A stretch of DNA of 64,000 nt, taken from positions 10,572,261 through 10,636,260 of the forward strand of contig OZ007576.1 in the NCBI GenBank assembly GCA_963931925.1, in the 5' to 3' direction. A program made the translations under genes and the position numbers. Every line of letters starts with the position of its first letter. Within the stretch, counting starts at the first letter, position 1. The notes under the pieces were generated by a model that ran no database searches, was not told the origin of the DNA, and was given only the letters and a program-made list of their open reading frames with translations. Shown piece by piece: positions 1 through 12,834 of the stretch. This stretch comes from Onchidella celtica. Lineage: Eukaryota > Mollusca > Gastropoda > Systellommatophora > Onchidiidae.

Positions 1-2000
1 GTATATAAACTATTGTGTTTTGAATTCTTCCCAATTCCTGGATCTTTAAATAGTTTCAGTTTGACATCCAAACTTTGCTCAGATTTATCTAAGCTTCTTC
101 TAACTGGCAAAATCGTGTAACTTTTTATAATTAAATTCCCATTTTCCATCACCGCCATTTACAGTTTATAGGATCATCACCGAACAAGATAATTGTAGTG
201 ACCAGTTAAGAACCAATGCTCTGTGCTTCTGTTTTCCCCGACAGGTGTTCAAATGTCAATGCACGAGAACACTGCTGGCATTCATATATCATGGGGTCAT
301 CTTTTTCTGCTTTACTGAGCTGACCAGTTTTGTAAGGTGGCATGACTTATAATATAGAGCTTTTACATTCCTAAAACCCCATGGGGAAAGTCACATCGAT
401 GCAGGTTCCATTCACCCGAGGTAATAAATAAACCATCACACTTTCATTGCACTGGCTTTGTCTAGAATTCAAATACGTAACTTAGTGAACGTTTGTTTTC
501 AATTCACGTTGCTTACACTTTACAAAGTGATACAGCCTGGTACCGGTAACCCTTTGGTAAGACAATGCAATTATTAAGTTTTGGCGATGCCGGGACTGGC
601 AGTTTAAAAAATGAATTATGACACTTCCATTACACCAGTTGTATATAAACATTTGCATAATCAAACAAAAAATGGTGTTTGGTGTGCTGATAGGTGTCAC
701 GAATTAAAAAAAAAAGGTTGCATTTTGTCTTGTGACCAGCGTTTGTGCAGTTTACTGCGCTGCAAAAATTCTCCGCCACTGCGTTCTTTTGCTAATGTTC
801 TACCATGATTCCACCTCGTCTCCATGATTTAGGAGTAAGACGAAAGGGCAGGGGCGGTAACACGGACAAAGCAAGGGACTTAATTCCTCTCGTCTCGCCT
901 CAAAAATTGCTAGAGTGAATCACCTCTACATCCTACATCTCTGGTTTTACGACATCCGAACATTCCTCTTGCCTGAGAAGACCAAGTTAAATCTCAAGCG
1001 AGGAGAAACAAGATCTTCCCAGTCTGTTTTGTCGCCCAGTAAAGGTTGTTGTTTTTTTCTTCTGTTGTTGCGTTTTTTGTTGTAGTTGGGTTGTGTTGTT
1101 TTTTGTTTTTTTTTAGCAACTCGGCGTATTAAAGACTAGGAGTAGGCCCAACAAAAACTACTGAGATCTGGAATAAGAATGAGACTGCTCAAAGTTTTGT
1201 CAATCACACATTGAGATTTGGTATCTCCCTTGTCCCTGTTCCCCACCCCTCATCTCCTCAACTCTTCCTAAAAATTACAACATCCTCCCCCCCCCCCCCT
1301 AACTCCACCTCCCACCCACCCCCACCTCTGAGGTGAAGAAGACACGTTTGTTGTGTCATTGTGTCCACGTCGTGTTGAATGTATTTTCTGAGTCCATTTC
1401 TCACCTTTCTAACCTAAAATACCTCAGCAGTCCGTGTTTTAAAGAAAAAAAGGAGGGGGGAGGGGGGGGGGAGAGGGCCAGAGATCATTACAAAACTTAG
1501 GAGAGGTTATAAGTTGAGATTTCAATCTGGATCACTTGTGTGAACTATCTCAATGAAATGATTCATGCACAAAGTTAATGTTGTACTAGGGTTTTCAATT
1601 CGTCTTTCACAACTATTATAGTACACGTTTTTGGCAATCGAATATCAGCTCAGACAGAGCTGTACACGAAAAAATGGCAATGTGGATCTCAGATTCAAGT
1701 TCCATAACATTTTCTTAGTTTGTTTGCTCTTAAGTTTATTGTTGACGAAAGACACCCAACTGTGTTATCGTTTCTCTTGGTTCACTAAGAGGGAGAGAAA
1801 AAAACTTTCTGAGGTTGTCCAGTTGATCGAAGACAGAGCCCAGGACAAAGCAGTCAGTGCAAGATCGTTTTCATTCTTTTAAGATTTTATTGTATTTTTT
1901 TTTTCCAGTTCTTTGTTACTAACGAGAGTGGTATGGTAGAAGTTTTGGTGGTGGTGGTGGTAGTGATGATGATTTTGGTTTTTGTTGCCAATGCTAACTT
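1..2000. other. Non-coding sequence, no gene recognised
   Basis: I see no convincing coding region here. Short open frames exist but have no family resemblance. The sequence has a C tract near 1287-1299, a G-rich purine stretch near 1450-1480 and T-rich runs near 1045-1115. GTG/ATG microsatellite-like sequence at about 1945-1975 leads into the 5' part of the LINE that follows. Confidence 0.6.
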
Positions 2001-2213
2001 TTTCCCAAGCTGTGCAGCAATCCGCCCGTGCAGATGCGGGGCCCTCTTGCAGAAGAGGGACAGCAAAGAATACTGCGTGTCGCAAGAGGCGACTAAAGGT
2101 GCAAAGGTCCTGGTCTCCCGAGAAGAGCCAGTTGGCGGTGGGCCAACTACCCACCCTGTAAAAATAAACCAGTTACAGAAACACAAGCAAATACTTTAAA
2201 TCAGTCTTTTATC

Positions 2214-3149
2214 TTGGGAGAAGGGGGAGCATCTGCATCTGTAGATTCAATGAAGGACAATGGACAAAGCCGAAAGGACTCCACTGGCCCGACTGCTCCT
2301 TCATCAAACAAGTCACTCCGGATTGCGTCGTGGAATGTCCGCTCCATGTATGAAGCAGGAAAGAGTGCCCAGGTTACAATGGAGATGAGGCGATACAGAC
2401 TGCACATACTTGGAGTTAGCGAGACCCGCTGGATACAGTCCGGACTGAAACAACTTAATTCTGGGGAAAAGATTTTGTATTCTGGAAGGGAGGACAAAAA
2501 GCATACAGAAGGGGTAGCGATCATCTTGAGCAAGCACGCCCAGAGGTCACTGAGGGGATGGGAACCCTACGGAAGGAGAATTATATTGGCATCATTTACT
2601 ACAAAGAACAAGAACATCAACATGAACATTGTGCAGATATACGCCCCAACAAATGAAGCAACCGATGAGGACAAGGACGATTTCTACAACCAGCTTCAGG
2701 AAATAGTTGACACATTGCCAAGAAAAGATGTGAACATTATAATGGGAGACGCCAATGCCAAGATAGGACAGGACAATACAGGGTATGAGGACATTATGGG
2801 GTGCAATGGTTTGGGACAAATGAATGAGAATGGAGAGCGGTTTGCAAGTTTCTGCGCATTTAACAGCTATGTGATTGGAGGTTCAGTATTCCCACACAAG
2901 AGGATCCATAAGGCCACTTGGATTTCACCGGATGGAATAACTGAAAACCAGATTGACCACTTTTGCATCACCCGACGATTCAGACGCTCACTGGAGGATG
3001 TCACAGTACAGAGAGGAGCTGATGTTGGATCTGACCATCACATGCTGCTGGCAAGACTCAAACTCCGCCTCAAGAAACAAGGTACCAGAGCAGGAACAAA
3101 GAGGAGAAAGTTTCAAGTGAGCCTTCTGGATGGAGACAAGAAGGAATAG
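2214..3149 (+). pseudogene. LINE endonuclease domain (N-terminal part of the broken ORF)
   Basis: This 5' part of the retrotransposon ORF encodes an exonuclease/endonuclease/phosphatase fold that would nick target DNA for target-primed reverse transcription. Visible motifs in order are WNVRSM (near residue 42), SETRW, the QIYAPT block, GDANAKIG, and the C-terminal catalytic SDHHML. This set matches the APE-type endonuclease of RTE elements and the 'craniofacial development protein 2-like' mis-annotations derived from them. The frame opens upstream of 2214 without a clear start; the first ATG is at 2250. It ends at a TAG (3147-3149), after which the same frame continues with similar lysine- and glutamate-rich sequence, so the stop is read as a mutation rather than the natural end. 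Confidence 0.85.
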
Positions 3150-3464
3150 TTCCAGCTGACACTGAGGAATAGATTCAAACCCCTTGTTGACCTCGAAGAG
3201 ACAGTAGATTTGGAGACTCACTGGGCTAAGGTAAAAGGAGTACTTACATCGACATGTCAGGATGTTCTTGGGGAAAAGAAAGTGGAACACAAGGAATGGA
3301 TCAGTCAAAAATCACTGGACTTGATAAGGATAAGAAGAGACCTAAAAGAACAGGTAAATGCAAGACGTACAAGAAGCTCAAGAGTTGGTAACCAGGAAGA
3401 GTACCGAGCATCAGCTTAAGAGGTCAAAAAATCAATTAAAAAAGACAAAGAGGAGTTCATAGGA
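3150..3464 (+). pseudogene. LINE ORF linker between endonuclease and RT, with second in-frame stop
   Basis: This segment lies in the same frame as the endonuclease and reverse transcriptase. It encodes a charged linker (for example LRNRFKPLVDLEE and HKEWISQKSLDL) like the region between EN and RT in related LINEs. It contains the TAA at 3417-3419, after which the frame stays open into the RT domain. There is no frameshift, only two point-type nonsense codons across about 3 kb. That suggests the copy decayed recently or only mildly. Confidence 0.75.
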
Positions 3465-5231
3465 ATGTTAGCAGAGAAAGCAGAGAAGGCAGCAACAGGA
3501 GGACACGCGAGGATCCTCTACCAGACTACAAAGACTCTTGCTGGAAAATATGAAAAACCGGAAGTTCCTGTCAAGGATTACAACAGGAAGGCTATTTTTG
3601 GAAAGGAAGCTCAGGCAAAAAGATGGATAGAACATTTTAGTAGCCTCTTGAACAGACCTCCACCAAGCAACCCACCCGACATTCTACCCGCAAGAAATGA
3701 TTTACCGATCAGTTGCGACCCTCCGACTAAAGCAGAGATTAATGATGCCATAAAGCAGTTAAATCGAGGCAAGGCAGCTGGACCAGACCAGATCCCACCA
3801 GAGGCGCTGAAGGCAGATGCTGCTGGTGCTGCAGAGGGTCTGCACTCACTATTCTCGAGGATTTGGATCGGAGGCAAGTTTCCAAAGGACTGGAAGGAAG
3901 GACACCTCGTGAAGCTTCCAAAAAAAGGGGACCTCAGCAATTGTAGTAACTACAGAGGAATCACACTTCTCTCCATCCCAGGAAAGGTTTTCAATCGGAT
4001 TATTCTCAAGCGAATACAGAATGCAACAGACCCAAAACTTCGTGAGGAGCAAGCTGGTTTCAGGAGTAATCGATCAACCACCGACCAGATCGCCACGCTG
4101 AGAATTATAGTAGAGCAGTCGCTAGAGTGGAACTCCCAACTGATAGTGAACTTCCTTGACTACGAGAAGGCCTTTGATAGCATCGATAGAGAAACGCTGT
4201 GGAGAATATTGAGACATTATGGAATCCCAGAGAAGATGGTGAATCTTATCAAGAGCATGTACGAGGGGACAAGTTGCAGAGTCGTACACGATGGTGAGCT
4301 TACTGACAGCTTTGATATCAAGACTGGTGTTAGGCAGGGTTGTTTGCTGTCCCCATTTCTGTTTATTCTGGTGATTGATTGGCTTATGAAAGAAACCACC
4401 AATGGAGGAAGAAATGGCATACAATGGACCCCATGGACACAGCTGGACGATCTAGATTTTGCAGATGACTTGGCACTATTGTCGCACACACACGACCAGA
4501 TGCAAGCAAAGACTACAGCTCTAAACAAAATTTCAGAATCTATTGGATTGAGGATACATCCTGCGAAGTCGAAGGTCCTAAAAATTGTTGCACCCCCAAG
4601 CGAACAAGTCAAAGTAGGAGATCAACCACTGGAAGATGTAGAGTCCTTCTGCTATCTTGGTAGTATCATTGACAATAAGGGAGGAACAGAGGCAGAAGTC
4701 AAAGCACGAATTGGAAAGGCACAGGCAGCTTTCACGTCCTTAAGCAAGATTTGGAGAACCAAGGATATATCTCTAAAAACAAAGCTGAGGATATTCAACT
4801 CGAACGTGAAGTCAGTCCTGTTGTATGGATGTGAGACTTGGAATGCGTCCCAGGCCTGCATAAAGAGAATCCAAGTTTTCATCAACAGATGTTTGAGGAA
4901 GCTACTTAAGATCAGATGGACAGACAAGGTCAGCAATGAAATTGTTTGGAAAAGAACAAGACAGAGCCCAGTCAGAGAGGAAATTGGTAGGAGGCGATGG
5001 AGATGGATCGGCCACACCCTCAGGAGGCCAGGAAACAGCATCGCGAAGAAGGTATTGGATTGGAATCCCCAGGGCAAGAGATCAAGAGGAAGGCCGCGCG
5101 GAACGTGGAGAAGAGCCAGAGAAAATGATGTGCAACGAAGCGGAAAGACTTGGAATAATGTAAAGAGGCTGGCCCATGATAGAGAGGGATGGAAAGTGTT
5201 TGTTGGTGGCCTATACCCTGATCCAGGGTGA
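3465..5231 (+). pseudogene. LINE reverse transcriptase domain and C-terminal region
   Basis: This part encodes the RNA-dependent DNA polymerase of the LINE. Visible RT blocks in order: NRGKAAGPDQIPPEAL, the WKEGHLVKLPKKGD block, NYRGITLLS, EQAGFRSNRSTTDQI, LDYEKAFDSIDRETLW, the GVRQGCLLSP block and the catalytic FADDLALL near 4456. After the RT comes the usual LINE C-terminal tail with YGCETW and a basic RRRWRWIGHTLRR segment, then GRPRGTWRR. The ATG at 3465 is only the first methionine after the inherited TAA; the original protein would have started with the endonuclease. The RT domain itself has no stop or frameshift. It ends at TGA 5229-5231. Confidence 0.88.
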
Positions 5232-5273
5232 GAAAGGCAATGATGATGATGTGCAGCAATCCCACAAGTAAAA

Positions 5274-5274
5274 A

Positions 5275-5340
<66 letters not shown>

Positions 5341-5406
5341 TTCTGTTTCTCTGTCTCTCTGCCTCTCTTTCTCTCTCTGTCTCTCTCCGTCTCTCTGTCT
5401 GTCCGA

Positions 5407-5505
<99 letters not shown>

Positions 5506-5550
5506 CCTCTCTCTCTCTCGCTTTCTCTGCTTTCTCCTTCACTTTCTTAC
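5274..5550. repeat. Long (CT)n/(TCTG)n microsatellite at the LINE 3' end
   Basis: About 275 bases of almost pure CT dinucleotide with interspersed TTTCTC, CTGT and CTCC variants. It starts about 40 bases after the LINE stop codon. The apparent long ORFs over it (serine/leucine or arginine/glutamate repeats) are products of the microsatellite, not genes. Confidence 0.95.
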
Positions 5551-6063
5551 TCTGTGTGTATGAGTTTAAAATAATTTGCTAGCGAGCAGTGTTTAGTTTA
5601 AATAAAAAGGAATAACATAACCGGGCAGTGATATTTACGTACCAGGCTTATCGTGCAAAGTATTTACAATGGGTCATAAATAATTTAGGAGGGTGCACAT
5701 AAAATGCCACGTAGGCAGATGTTGATACTGGAGTCTCTTTTTCACTGACGGTGATGTCACATTGACCAATATTACTCACAAGATGACGGCCTGGAAGAAG
5801 AATATTGCTCAACTTTATGTGCAGTTTTCTCACCAGACATTTTGATTTCATATGACGTCATCTTTGAAAAAATAAAGTGAAATTACAATTTGTAAACATA
5901 CTCACGGCTGTCATTTCTCGGTCATTCGTGATCATTATTGTTCATTATTTCAGCATGTTCATCATAACAAAAGGCATCGCCAGACGCACTGTGGTGAAGA
6001 CACCCGTGAGATCCGATCTAAGAACTACACTGACTCAAGTCTTTTTTTTTCCTCGGTTTTAGT
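5551..6063. other. Spacer between two LINE fragments, no gene recognised
   Basis: AT-rich sequence between the CT microsatellite and the next LINE fragment. No conserved coding segment or RNA gene is seen. A T tract lies at 6042-6050 immediately before the LINE fragment. Confidence 0.5.
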
Positions 6064-6353
6064 GTGAAATATGGAGCATTGGGCCCTACGACGACCTGTT
6101 GACCTTAGTCAAGAGACGCAATCTCAAATGGTATGGCCATGTTATGAGATCATCAACGCTTGCCAAGACATTCTTGCAGGGCACAGTGCAAGGAGGGAGA
6201 CGGAGAGGCAGACAGAGAAAGAGATGGGAGGACAATATCCCAGAATGGACGAGCTTGAGGTTGAGCGATACAATCAGGACTGAAAACCGAGAGGATAGGA
6301 GGATGCTGGTTGCCAGATCACCTGTGGCGTCCCAAACGGTCCACAGGACTACG

Positions 6354-6360
<7 letters not shown>
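6064..6360 (+). pseudogene. 5'-truncated LINE, C-terminal end of reverse transcriptase ORF
   Basis: The frame starting near 6099 encodes LVKRRNLKWYGHVMRSS, then a GGRRRGRQRKRWEDNIPEW segment, then a short tail ending at a stop near 6357. The WYGHVMR and RGRQRKRWEDNI pattern is the familiar C-terminal tail of many invertebrate LINE polymerase ORFs. Only this terminal part is present; no RT catalytic blocks are found upstream, so this is a 5'-truncated insertion. It differs in sequence from the LINE at 2-5 kb and belongs to another family. Its 3' end runs directly into a GA microsatellite. Confidence 0.75.

Positions 6361-6399
<39 letters not shown>
6360..6399. repeat. (GA)n microsatellite at LINE 3' end
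   Basis: Forty bases of uninterrupted GA dinucleotide directly abut the stop of the truncated LINE. It is either the tail of that element or a repeat grown from it. Confidence 0.9.
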
Positions 6400-6401
<2 letters not shown>

Positions 6402-8385
6402 GGACCATGGAGTTAAACGGGGCCTCGTCCATTCGTGAGACTGAAACAATCTTGTTTCGCTGATTCTTGCAACGGGCGTTCAAGTCTGATACAAAAACGA
6501 TGTAAAACAGACTTGACTCAGAACTCTTCTAGCCTTACAAAAAATACCACATAGACAACGATGCATGGGCGTGGTCACAATCGTCAACAACTCAGAACAA
6601 TCAGCTGAGGATGAGATGACTGGAAAAGGCGCGCTGTAAACTTTTTACTATTATTATTATTATTATTATTGTTGTTATTGTTAATCTTATTATTATGCAT
6701 TATCACTAAAGCATTTCATTTTGTAAATATAGCAAAGCCAGAATGAATCCTACTCCTTTTCATTCAAGTGTCATAATTATTCTTGGTTTGAAAACAAAGA
6801 AAGGAAAAGAAGAAGTAAGAAAAGGAACAGGAATGAATCCTTTCAGATACACAGTTGAATTAGAGCTCATGATTCAAAACGAATCGATCAATGAAACGTA
6901 TTTCACCCAACAGTGATTCATTGTGTCTTCAGATCTTTGCTGTTTGAGCTGCTGATCAAGTACTCATTATATCTGATGTGTGGGGAGAAATCCTCTCTTA
7001 AAGAACATAATTCTCTGGGGATAGTTACACCCTCTTGTTGCAGGAAATGAAAGGATTATAGTTGAATGATTATAGGATGCGCTGGGATTAGTGACGTCAT
7101 AGATGATGAAGAACAAGTTAATGATGTTACGAGAGAAGTTTATGCGCCACGGGCCACAACGAAAACTTGCCCATTCCCATAAGTTCGTTCACATAATGCA
7201 CATAAATGTCAAGGATTTAAAAAAGAAACAAAAAATGAATGTCCGGAGAATGGGAGCTGCTGCGTTGATTACATTGCGCAGTTTATTTAATGTAAAGCGG
7301 AGCACATTGTCCCTGAAAACTGTTTTCAGTGCAGCCAGCTGCAATCATAAGTGGAATATAAATATAAATCAAAATGAACCCAATATGATTTCTAATAACT
7401 GGATAAAGCTGGGTTCTCATATGTACGGAAACAGAAGTGTTCATCTGTATATCTTTGTATACAAGAAAGAGATGCATTTAAGGATTCTAAATAATCTTTC
7501 ATTCACTTTTTACCTCATTCGGACTGAACACATTTTCTATAATGAACGACAGACCTGTTTATTGAACTGGGACAGGGTCTGGCAGTCTGAATGCGACAGC
7601 GTCAAAGGCGACTGTCAAAAGTCTTCATGAAGTTGGGCAATAAACCGTACCCTTCTTTCTGCCAAAGTGGTAATGAAATAGACATAATTTTTTAGGACAC
7701 CTATGACTGGAATTTTCAGTGCGTAGAAAGAAAATATCGCTTTATACACGAAGGGAAAAATACCAACTGTGTGGAATAATCTAGACAGAAAGGGGGAGAC
7801 AAAGAAGACTAAGAACAGGCCCAAAGTTAGTGAAATGTCTATGTAGTGGGTCTGACACTGAAGTGCATTCAGAGTGCATTAGTTAAATCCGCGTTCGTGC
7901 GAGAAATTTCAGAATAAATTGTTCAACAGTACATGTATTTTCTTGTACCGATTTTGAGTGGATCCACTTATAGTTGAATTGCTTTCTACGCGAAAATGTC
8001 CCATTCTTGAGTATTTACAGCTTTAAGTTAGTGCTAGTAGTACTAATACTGCTACAGTAAAAATTGATGTTTTACGTTAGCGATTTTTCAGTTATATATA
8101 TAGACCCAAGATTGAGACACTAAGAGTTTAGCCAAGTCCCTTTCCTACGTGGATTTGTTTGTTTTCTCGCAATAACCAAGCATGCATGGACACAATTAAA
8201 CATTCCAAGAGTACAGAGTGACATTCTTTTGCTTGCGGTTTGCAAATATTTGTTCTTCTCTTCTCCACGTGGAGATTGTCATAACAAAAACAATTTCAGG
8301 GGTATCTGGAATCATACCAATGTAATTTCTACCTTTCTCCTCATCATTAATAGTTTGACATATCAGATGACATTCGCCTACAATG

Positions 8386-8417
8386 CCCCCCCCCCTTCTT
8401 CCCTCTCCAGCTCCCTT

Positions 8418-8489
<72 letters not shown>
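8386..8489. repeat. Poly-C and (CT)n microsatellite
   Basis: A run of nine or more C bases is followed, after a short interruption, by more than 70 bases of CT dinucleotide. Open frames over this stretch on both strands are repeat artefacts. Confidence 0.95.
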
Positions 8490-8492
<3 letters not shown>

Positions 8493-9133
8493 CCTTTCCT
8501 CTTTCCTGTCCCTCTCTCCTTCTCCACTCTCCCACCCCCAGTCTCTCTTCCTCCATGTATATAAGTGTGCGTGTGAATGTTGGAGAGTGTCAATAACGCC
8601 TCTGATAGTTCTTGTGTTTTGTTGTTACTGTTGTTGTAGTTGTTGTTGTTGATGATGTTGTTGTTTTTAATCAGATATTTTTCCATAGCACTTTTGACAC
8701 AACAGCGAAGAACAAAATGAGAGTTTGTTGTCGATAAAATTGCAAGAGAAATCGTACGAATGAGACGGACTAACTCTGAATGCAACATTCGTCAGCTTCC
8801 GTTCGTGATCATTCCTGAGTTACATAAAATTCACAGCTTTACAAAATGGCCAATACCTTCAGAATGTACTGTATTCTGAACAGGGTGGTGTTTTTGTTTT
8901 TTTCAACAATACAGACTGATTCATGACTTATAAAAGGTTCTTAGCTGCTCTGGCAAACTTCCATTTCTGATATTTTCTTAGGCTCCGTTATCGATTATAA
9001 TTCAGTCTAAGAAGGCCGGTATAAGATTTTCTTTTAAGATATTGCCTGACAGCCATGCTTACACTAAGTTCTCTTTGAAACACAAGGTTGTGGGCTTTCC
9101 TTCTTGAGAACATTTTCTGTCGATTGTCTCTTT

Positions 9134-9134
<1 letters not shown>

Positions 9135-9188
<54 letters not shown>

Positions 9189-9205
9189 CTCTCTCTTTCT
9201 CTCTG
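9135..9205. repeat. (TCTG)n-(CT)n compound microsatellite
   Basis: TCTG tetranucleotides pass into CT dinucleotides and then into TG-rich sequence, a standard compound microsatellite. Confidence 0.95.
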
Positions 9206-12200
9206 TATGTGTTTGTATGTATATGTGTGCGTGCCCGCGTGCATGTGTACAAAATTTATGTATTTGTCATTTTAATCCAAATAGGTTTTAGAAATTGGCC
9301 CGTGCTCGGACGGTTTTACACCTGGTTTTTAAACTTCTAAACTGTACTGATTGCCAGTATAGCCGCGCTATCGCTGTGCAGGTGTAGCTGCAAACTTCTT
9401 GACTCAGCAGTAAGGTTAAATTAGGCTTACCAAAGCTATCAAAGCTCAAAGCAAAGCACACAGGTAAATAACTTGTGTTAGACGTAACATAATATTATCA
9501 TATTCAAAGCATTCCTGGCCTTGGCAATGGTATGAACCGAGGCTAACTGGCATTATAGCTGGAAGTGAAAGGTGTCCTGAAGTGTGATCGGTGATAGTGT
9601 TTACCCCTTCAATACCTTAAGCTATTCTGTATCGGAAGCCATGTAGATACCGAACAGTCGGTGACCCGGAAGGAGGAGGACATTGATCCAATTTCTCCTG
9701 GATCACATCCAAATGCAACCCGTGACCCTGCAGGATCTCAAGGCTGTCTTCTATCTCCTTTCATCGGTTCTCTGAGAATACGTAATGCATCTGAGCTGTG
9801 ATACTTCCACGTATTCAGAGCACAAACACCGTTCCTTCGTATTCAGTTGATAACACAATTCTTGAGGTATTGGAGGAAAGGGGAGGGGCGAGCCCGTGCA
9901 AAGCTGGTAAATTAATGGGAAATGTAAGCTCCCATTACAAACTGCCCATGAAGTATTTTTGTAACTAGCTCTACATACAGTTATTTTATCTATATTTCAT
10001 CTGTGTTAATGTTTTATGAATTTCCTTTAAAATGTTAACATTTTGTGCCAAAGGGCCCGCCCCCTCCCCCACTCCCACCCCACCCTTTTTTGACTCTCTT
10101 TACAATATTATTCCTCACCAAAGGGCCCATCCCTGCTGCCTCTATCAGAAGCAGTTGCCCCCCCCCCCCCCGCCCCACAAAAGTGTAGGCCCAGAACAAC
10201 TGGCCCACTGCCCCCCCCCCAACAAACACACACACACACACACATACACCTCTTTTCTGTTGTGGTCGGAGGAGAAGATTGCTGAGGAGATGCAAATAGC
10301 CGTCGGCTTGAACGGACGTATGACATGTACCTGTGTTATTTACCTGCATGGGGTGTGGAAGATAATGGCAATGCTTACCTTTATGGGTTCATTTACATCC
10401 ATTGCTAGTGTATAATTTCCATAGTAACAAAGAGCTTGTAGTAACAATAGTTGTTACTATAGACGCTTTGGTTCATACTTGCAATTGTGGAGTTCTGCCC
10501 CCCCCCCCCCAAAAACCCAGATCTTTTCATACATCATTTTCACACATAACATTCTAAGACATGTACCCAGACACAGATGGTCTTATCCGAAATTTATGAA
10601 ACATGCAAATCTGGTTTACAACATAGCCACATAAATGCAAAATAATAATATAAACATTTATCACCCAAAATTATTTGCACCTATTCTATTATTAAAAGTT
10701 GTTTCAAAAATAGACCATGTGGCCTGTTTAAAAAAATATAACAGAGCATTAACATGCACCAGGTGAGTTGTTTGATAAAATGGAACACTGGTCAGTGGTC
10801 AAGTGCTGGACAGCGACTTGCTTTTGAATGATCCGGATTTTTGGATCATCCTCTTCAAAATACCTGGGTACCCAGATAATCATCCAAATTTTAGATTTGA
10901 GAACAAAAATGATCCGGTTCGAGGAGAGAAGAGGGTTGTAGCGTGCAAGTTCGCTGACTTCAAAGAGGATCCGGTAGGTTAACTTTGCTCGAGCTTGTTG
11001 GTTGTTGTTTTGTGTGCGTGTGCATGTATGTGTGTATGTGTGTGTGCGTTTTTTTTTTCTCAAGGGTTCCTTTTGAGGCACTACAGAAGTTTGTTGTTGT
11101 TGTTGTTGTTTTTGTAGTTTTTACGGCGGAGACGTGGCGGAAATACAAACTGCGTCATTATAGATCACGCCTCTGGTCTACATTTCTTAAAGCAAAAAGC
11201 AAGCAGGAAGCGGACTGAATGCGGCTCATCCGCTTGTATCCGGATAAAATAGACATGCGTTTAATTGGATATCCAAATGAAATCTGGACACACCCCTCCC
11301 CCCTCCTCCCCCACCACTCCCACACAACCCCAGCACTACGGGCACTAGAAGATTAATACTGTTATTACAACACTGTCTCCTCTCACAGATGCCATCACGC
11401 TGGCTACCTGCCAACTGCCTCCTCTTTTTATAACCACAAGTCGCGATGAGGATCTTTGTTTCTCGAGAATATCAGCCTAGGGCTGTTGGCTCCGGTAACA
11501 TAGTTATGGTCACTGGTTGGCCTTCACGAATTATACACTTTTCTTTTGTGCTTTTCTCTTTCTCTGTCCAACTTCCCCCGCGAGACAGGCCATCATCCAG
11601 CTGAGACTAAAAATGAGGATGGGAACTAGGGAAAGCTTCCTGTATGTTGTCTTGAGTGACAACACCACCAAGCGGAGTCCCTCGAGAGAGAAAGGCCTCG
11701 TCCTATATACCCTTCTGTTGTTGAAGTATTTCAAGTTAACCAGTTATATTACTGGCGTGAACAGCAGGTCCAAAATAATTAACAGAGGATAGGAGGTGAA
11801 CGGACGCGTTAAATGGAGCGTACGGTGGGTGACATGGATGCCTGAACACTGTTAGAACAAACAACAACAAAAAAGCAGAGATGATGAATGTGCGTGTTAT
11901 GACATATCAAGCGTTATCTGTAGATCGGCCCTGATTTGGCTCCTTGACCAGATACAAAACTTTAATAAAAACCGGGCTCTGGGCAAAGCTCTATGACACA
12001 GGGTGAATCAACGCCCTGCAGTTAACCTATTTTTGATGTAATCCCCCTTCCGTTTCATTACCTGCTTGTTCAAATAGCTTAGTAACCTGAAAGTGGCAGA
12101 AATTCTCTAAATTGGAAATAAAGGGCCCCAACATTTTATGTGAGTGTGCATAAATGTCTAAGCCTACTGGGAACGGAAAAGAGGGCTTTCTTCCATCTAT

Positions 12201-12834
12201 TGTTCCTGCCGCAGCAGGGAAGTGTTTATAAGCAATGTCTACACAGACATAACCCCGATAGCAAAACTACCAGTTACACAATGACACACCTGAGTTTATA
12301 ATTATTTTTGCTTTTCATCCACATCGGCCTCGACTTCCCTTCCCCTCAACCCTGTCAGCATTTTGAGGAAAATAGAATACCCATTGATTACGCGACCCAC
12401 CACCCACCTAACTCGAAAATGAATGATGACACACCTCTTACAATGATTATTTGTATAGTTCGCTTTTCGTTCGGGTATTTTGACTGGGATTGCACTCAGT
12501 GGAGAGAAAGAGAGAGGGGGGAGGAGGGGGTACACTGGGTTGATTTGATCTAGTTGATAGCGGGTTTTTCACGTTGCTTCAGGAAATCGTTACAAGAAAT
12601 AAGCGCAAACCTCAGCATGCTGCTTCATCATTGGATTGATTAAAGACGTTACTGCGCACATACTTATGTGTAATATCGAACATTTTGTTACATATTTATA
12701 CGAGATCGATTATTTCTGCATTGTTGAGAGTGAGAGAATAAGCATCTATTTAAGAAAGATGCTATAATATAAAGTAATCCGGTTTAAATTTCCGTCGTTG
12801 GCAATACCGGTACCAGTAAAACTTGGGGTGTGGG

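Larger units (their letters stand above)
2020..5262 (+). mobile_element. RTE-like non-LTR retrotransposon (LINE), near full length, inactive
   Basis: One reading frame (frame of position 2214) carries an apurinic endonuclease domain followed by a reverse transcriptase domain, the architecture of RTE-type LINEs. A GC-richer leader at about 2020-2200 precedes it. The 3' end is very short: about 10 bases after the final stop the sequence becomes ATG/TGA repeats (5238-5252), a typical RTE tail. A long CT microsatellite then begins at 5274. Two in-frame stops (TAG at 3147, TAA at 3417) break the coding sequence, so this copy should be dead. The 5' border is uncertain because I found no target duplication. 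Clade assignment (RTE versus a related clade) is from domain style only. Confidence 0.85.
6400..12825. other. Gene-poor region rich in microsatellites
   Basis: No gene recognised. Simple repeats seen include (ATT)n at about 6648-6675, TTG/TGA repeats near 8620-8665, (CA)n near 10222-10245, (TG)n near 11018-11050, (TTG)n near 11089-11115, and C tracts near 10160-10172, 10212-10220 and 10499-10510. The longest open frame not caused by simple repeats (7103-7630, plus strand) has no recognisable motif. Confidence 0.55.

Noticed and set aside
4652..5563. Long Arg/Glu and Ser/Leu open frames over the CT repeat
   Set aside because: They translate a microsatellite and the antisense of the LINE RT ORF.
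7103..7630. 175-codon plus-strand open frame
   Set aside because: No recognisable motif, biased toward Asn/Lys/Met, no splice or family support; chance open frame in low-complexity sequence is more likely.
10032..10415. Proline-rich 127-codon ORF
   Set aside because: Produced by C tracts and CA repeats.
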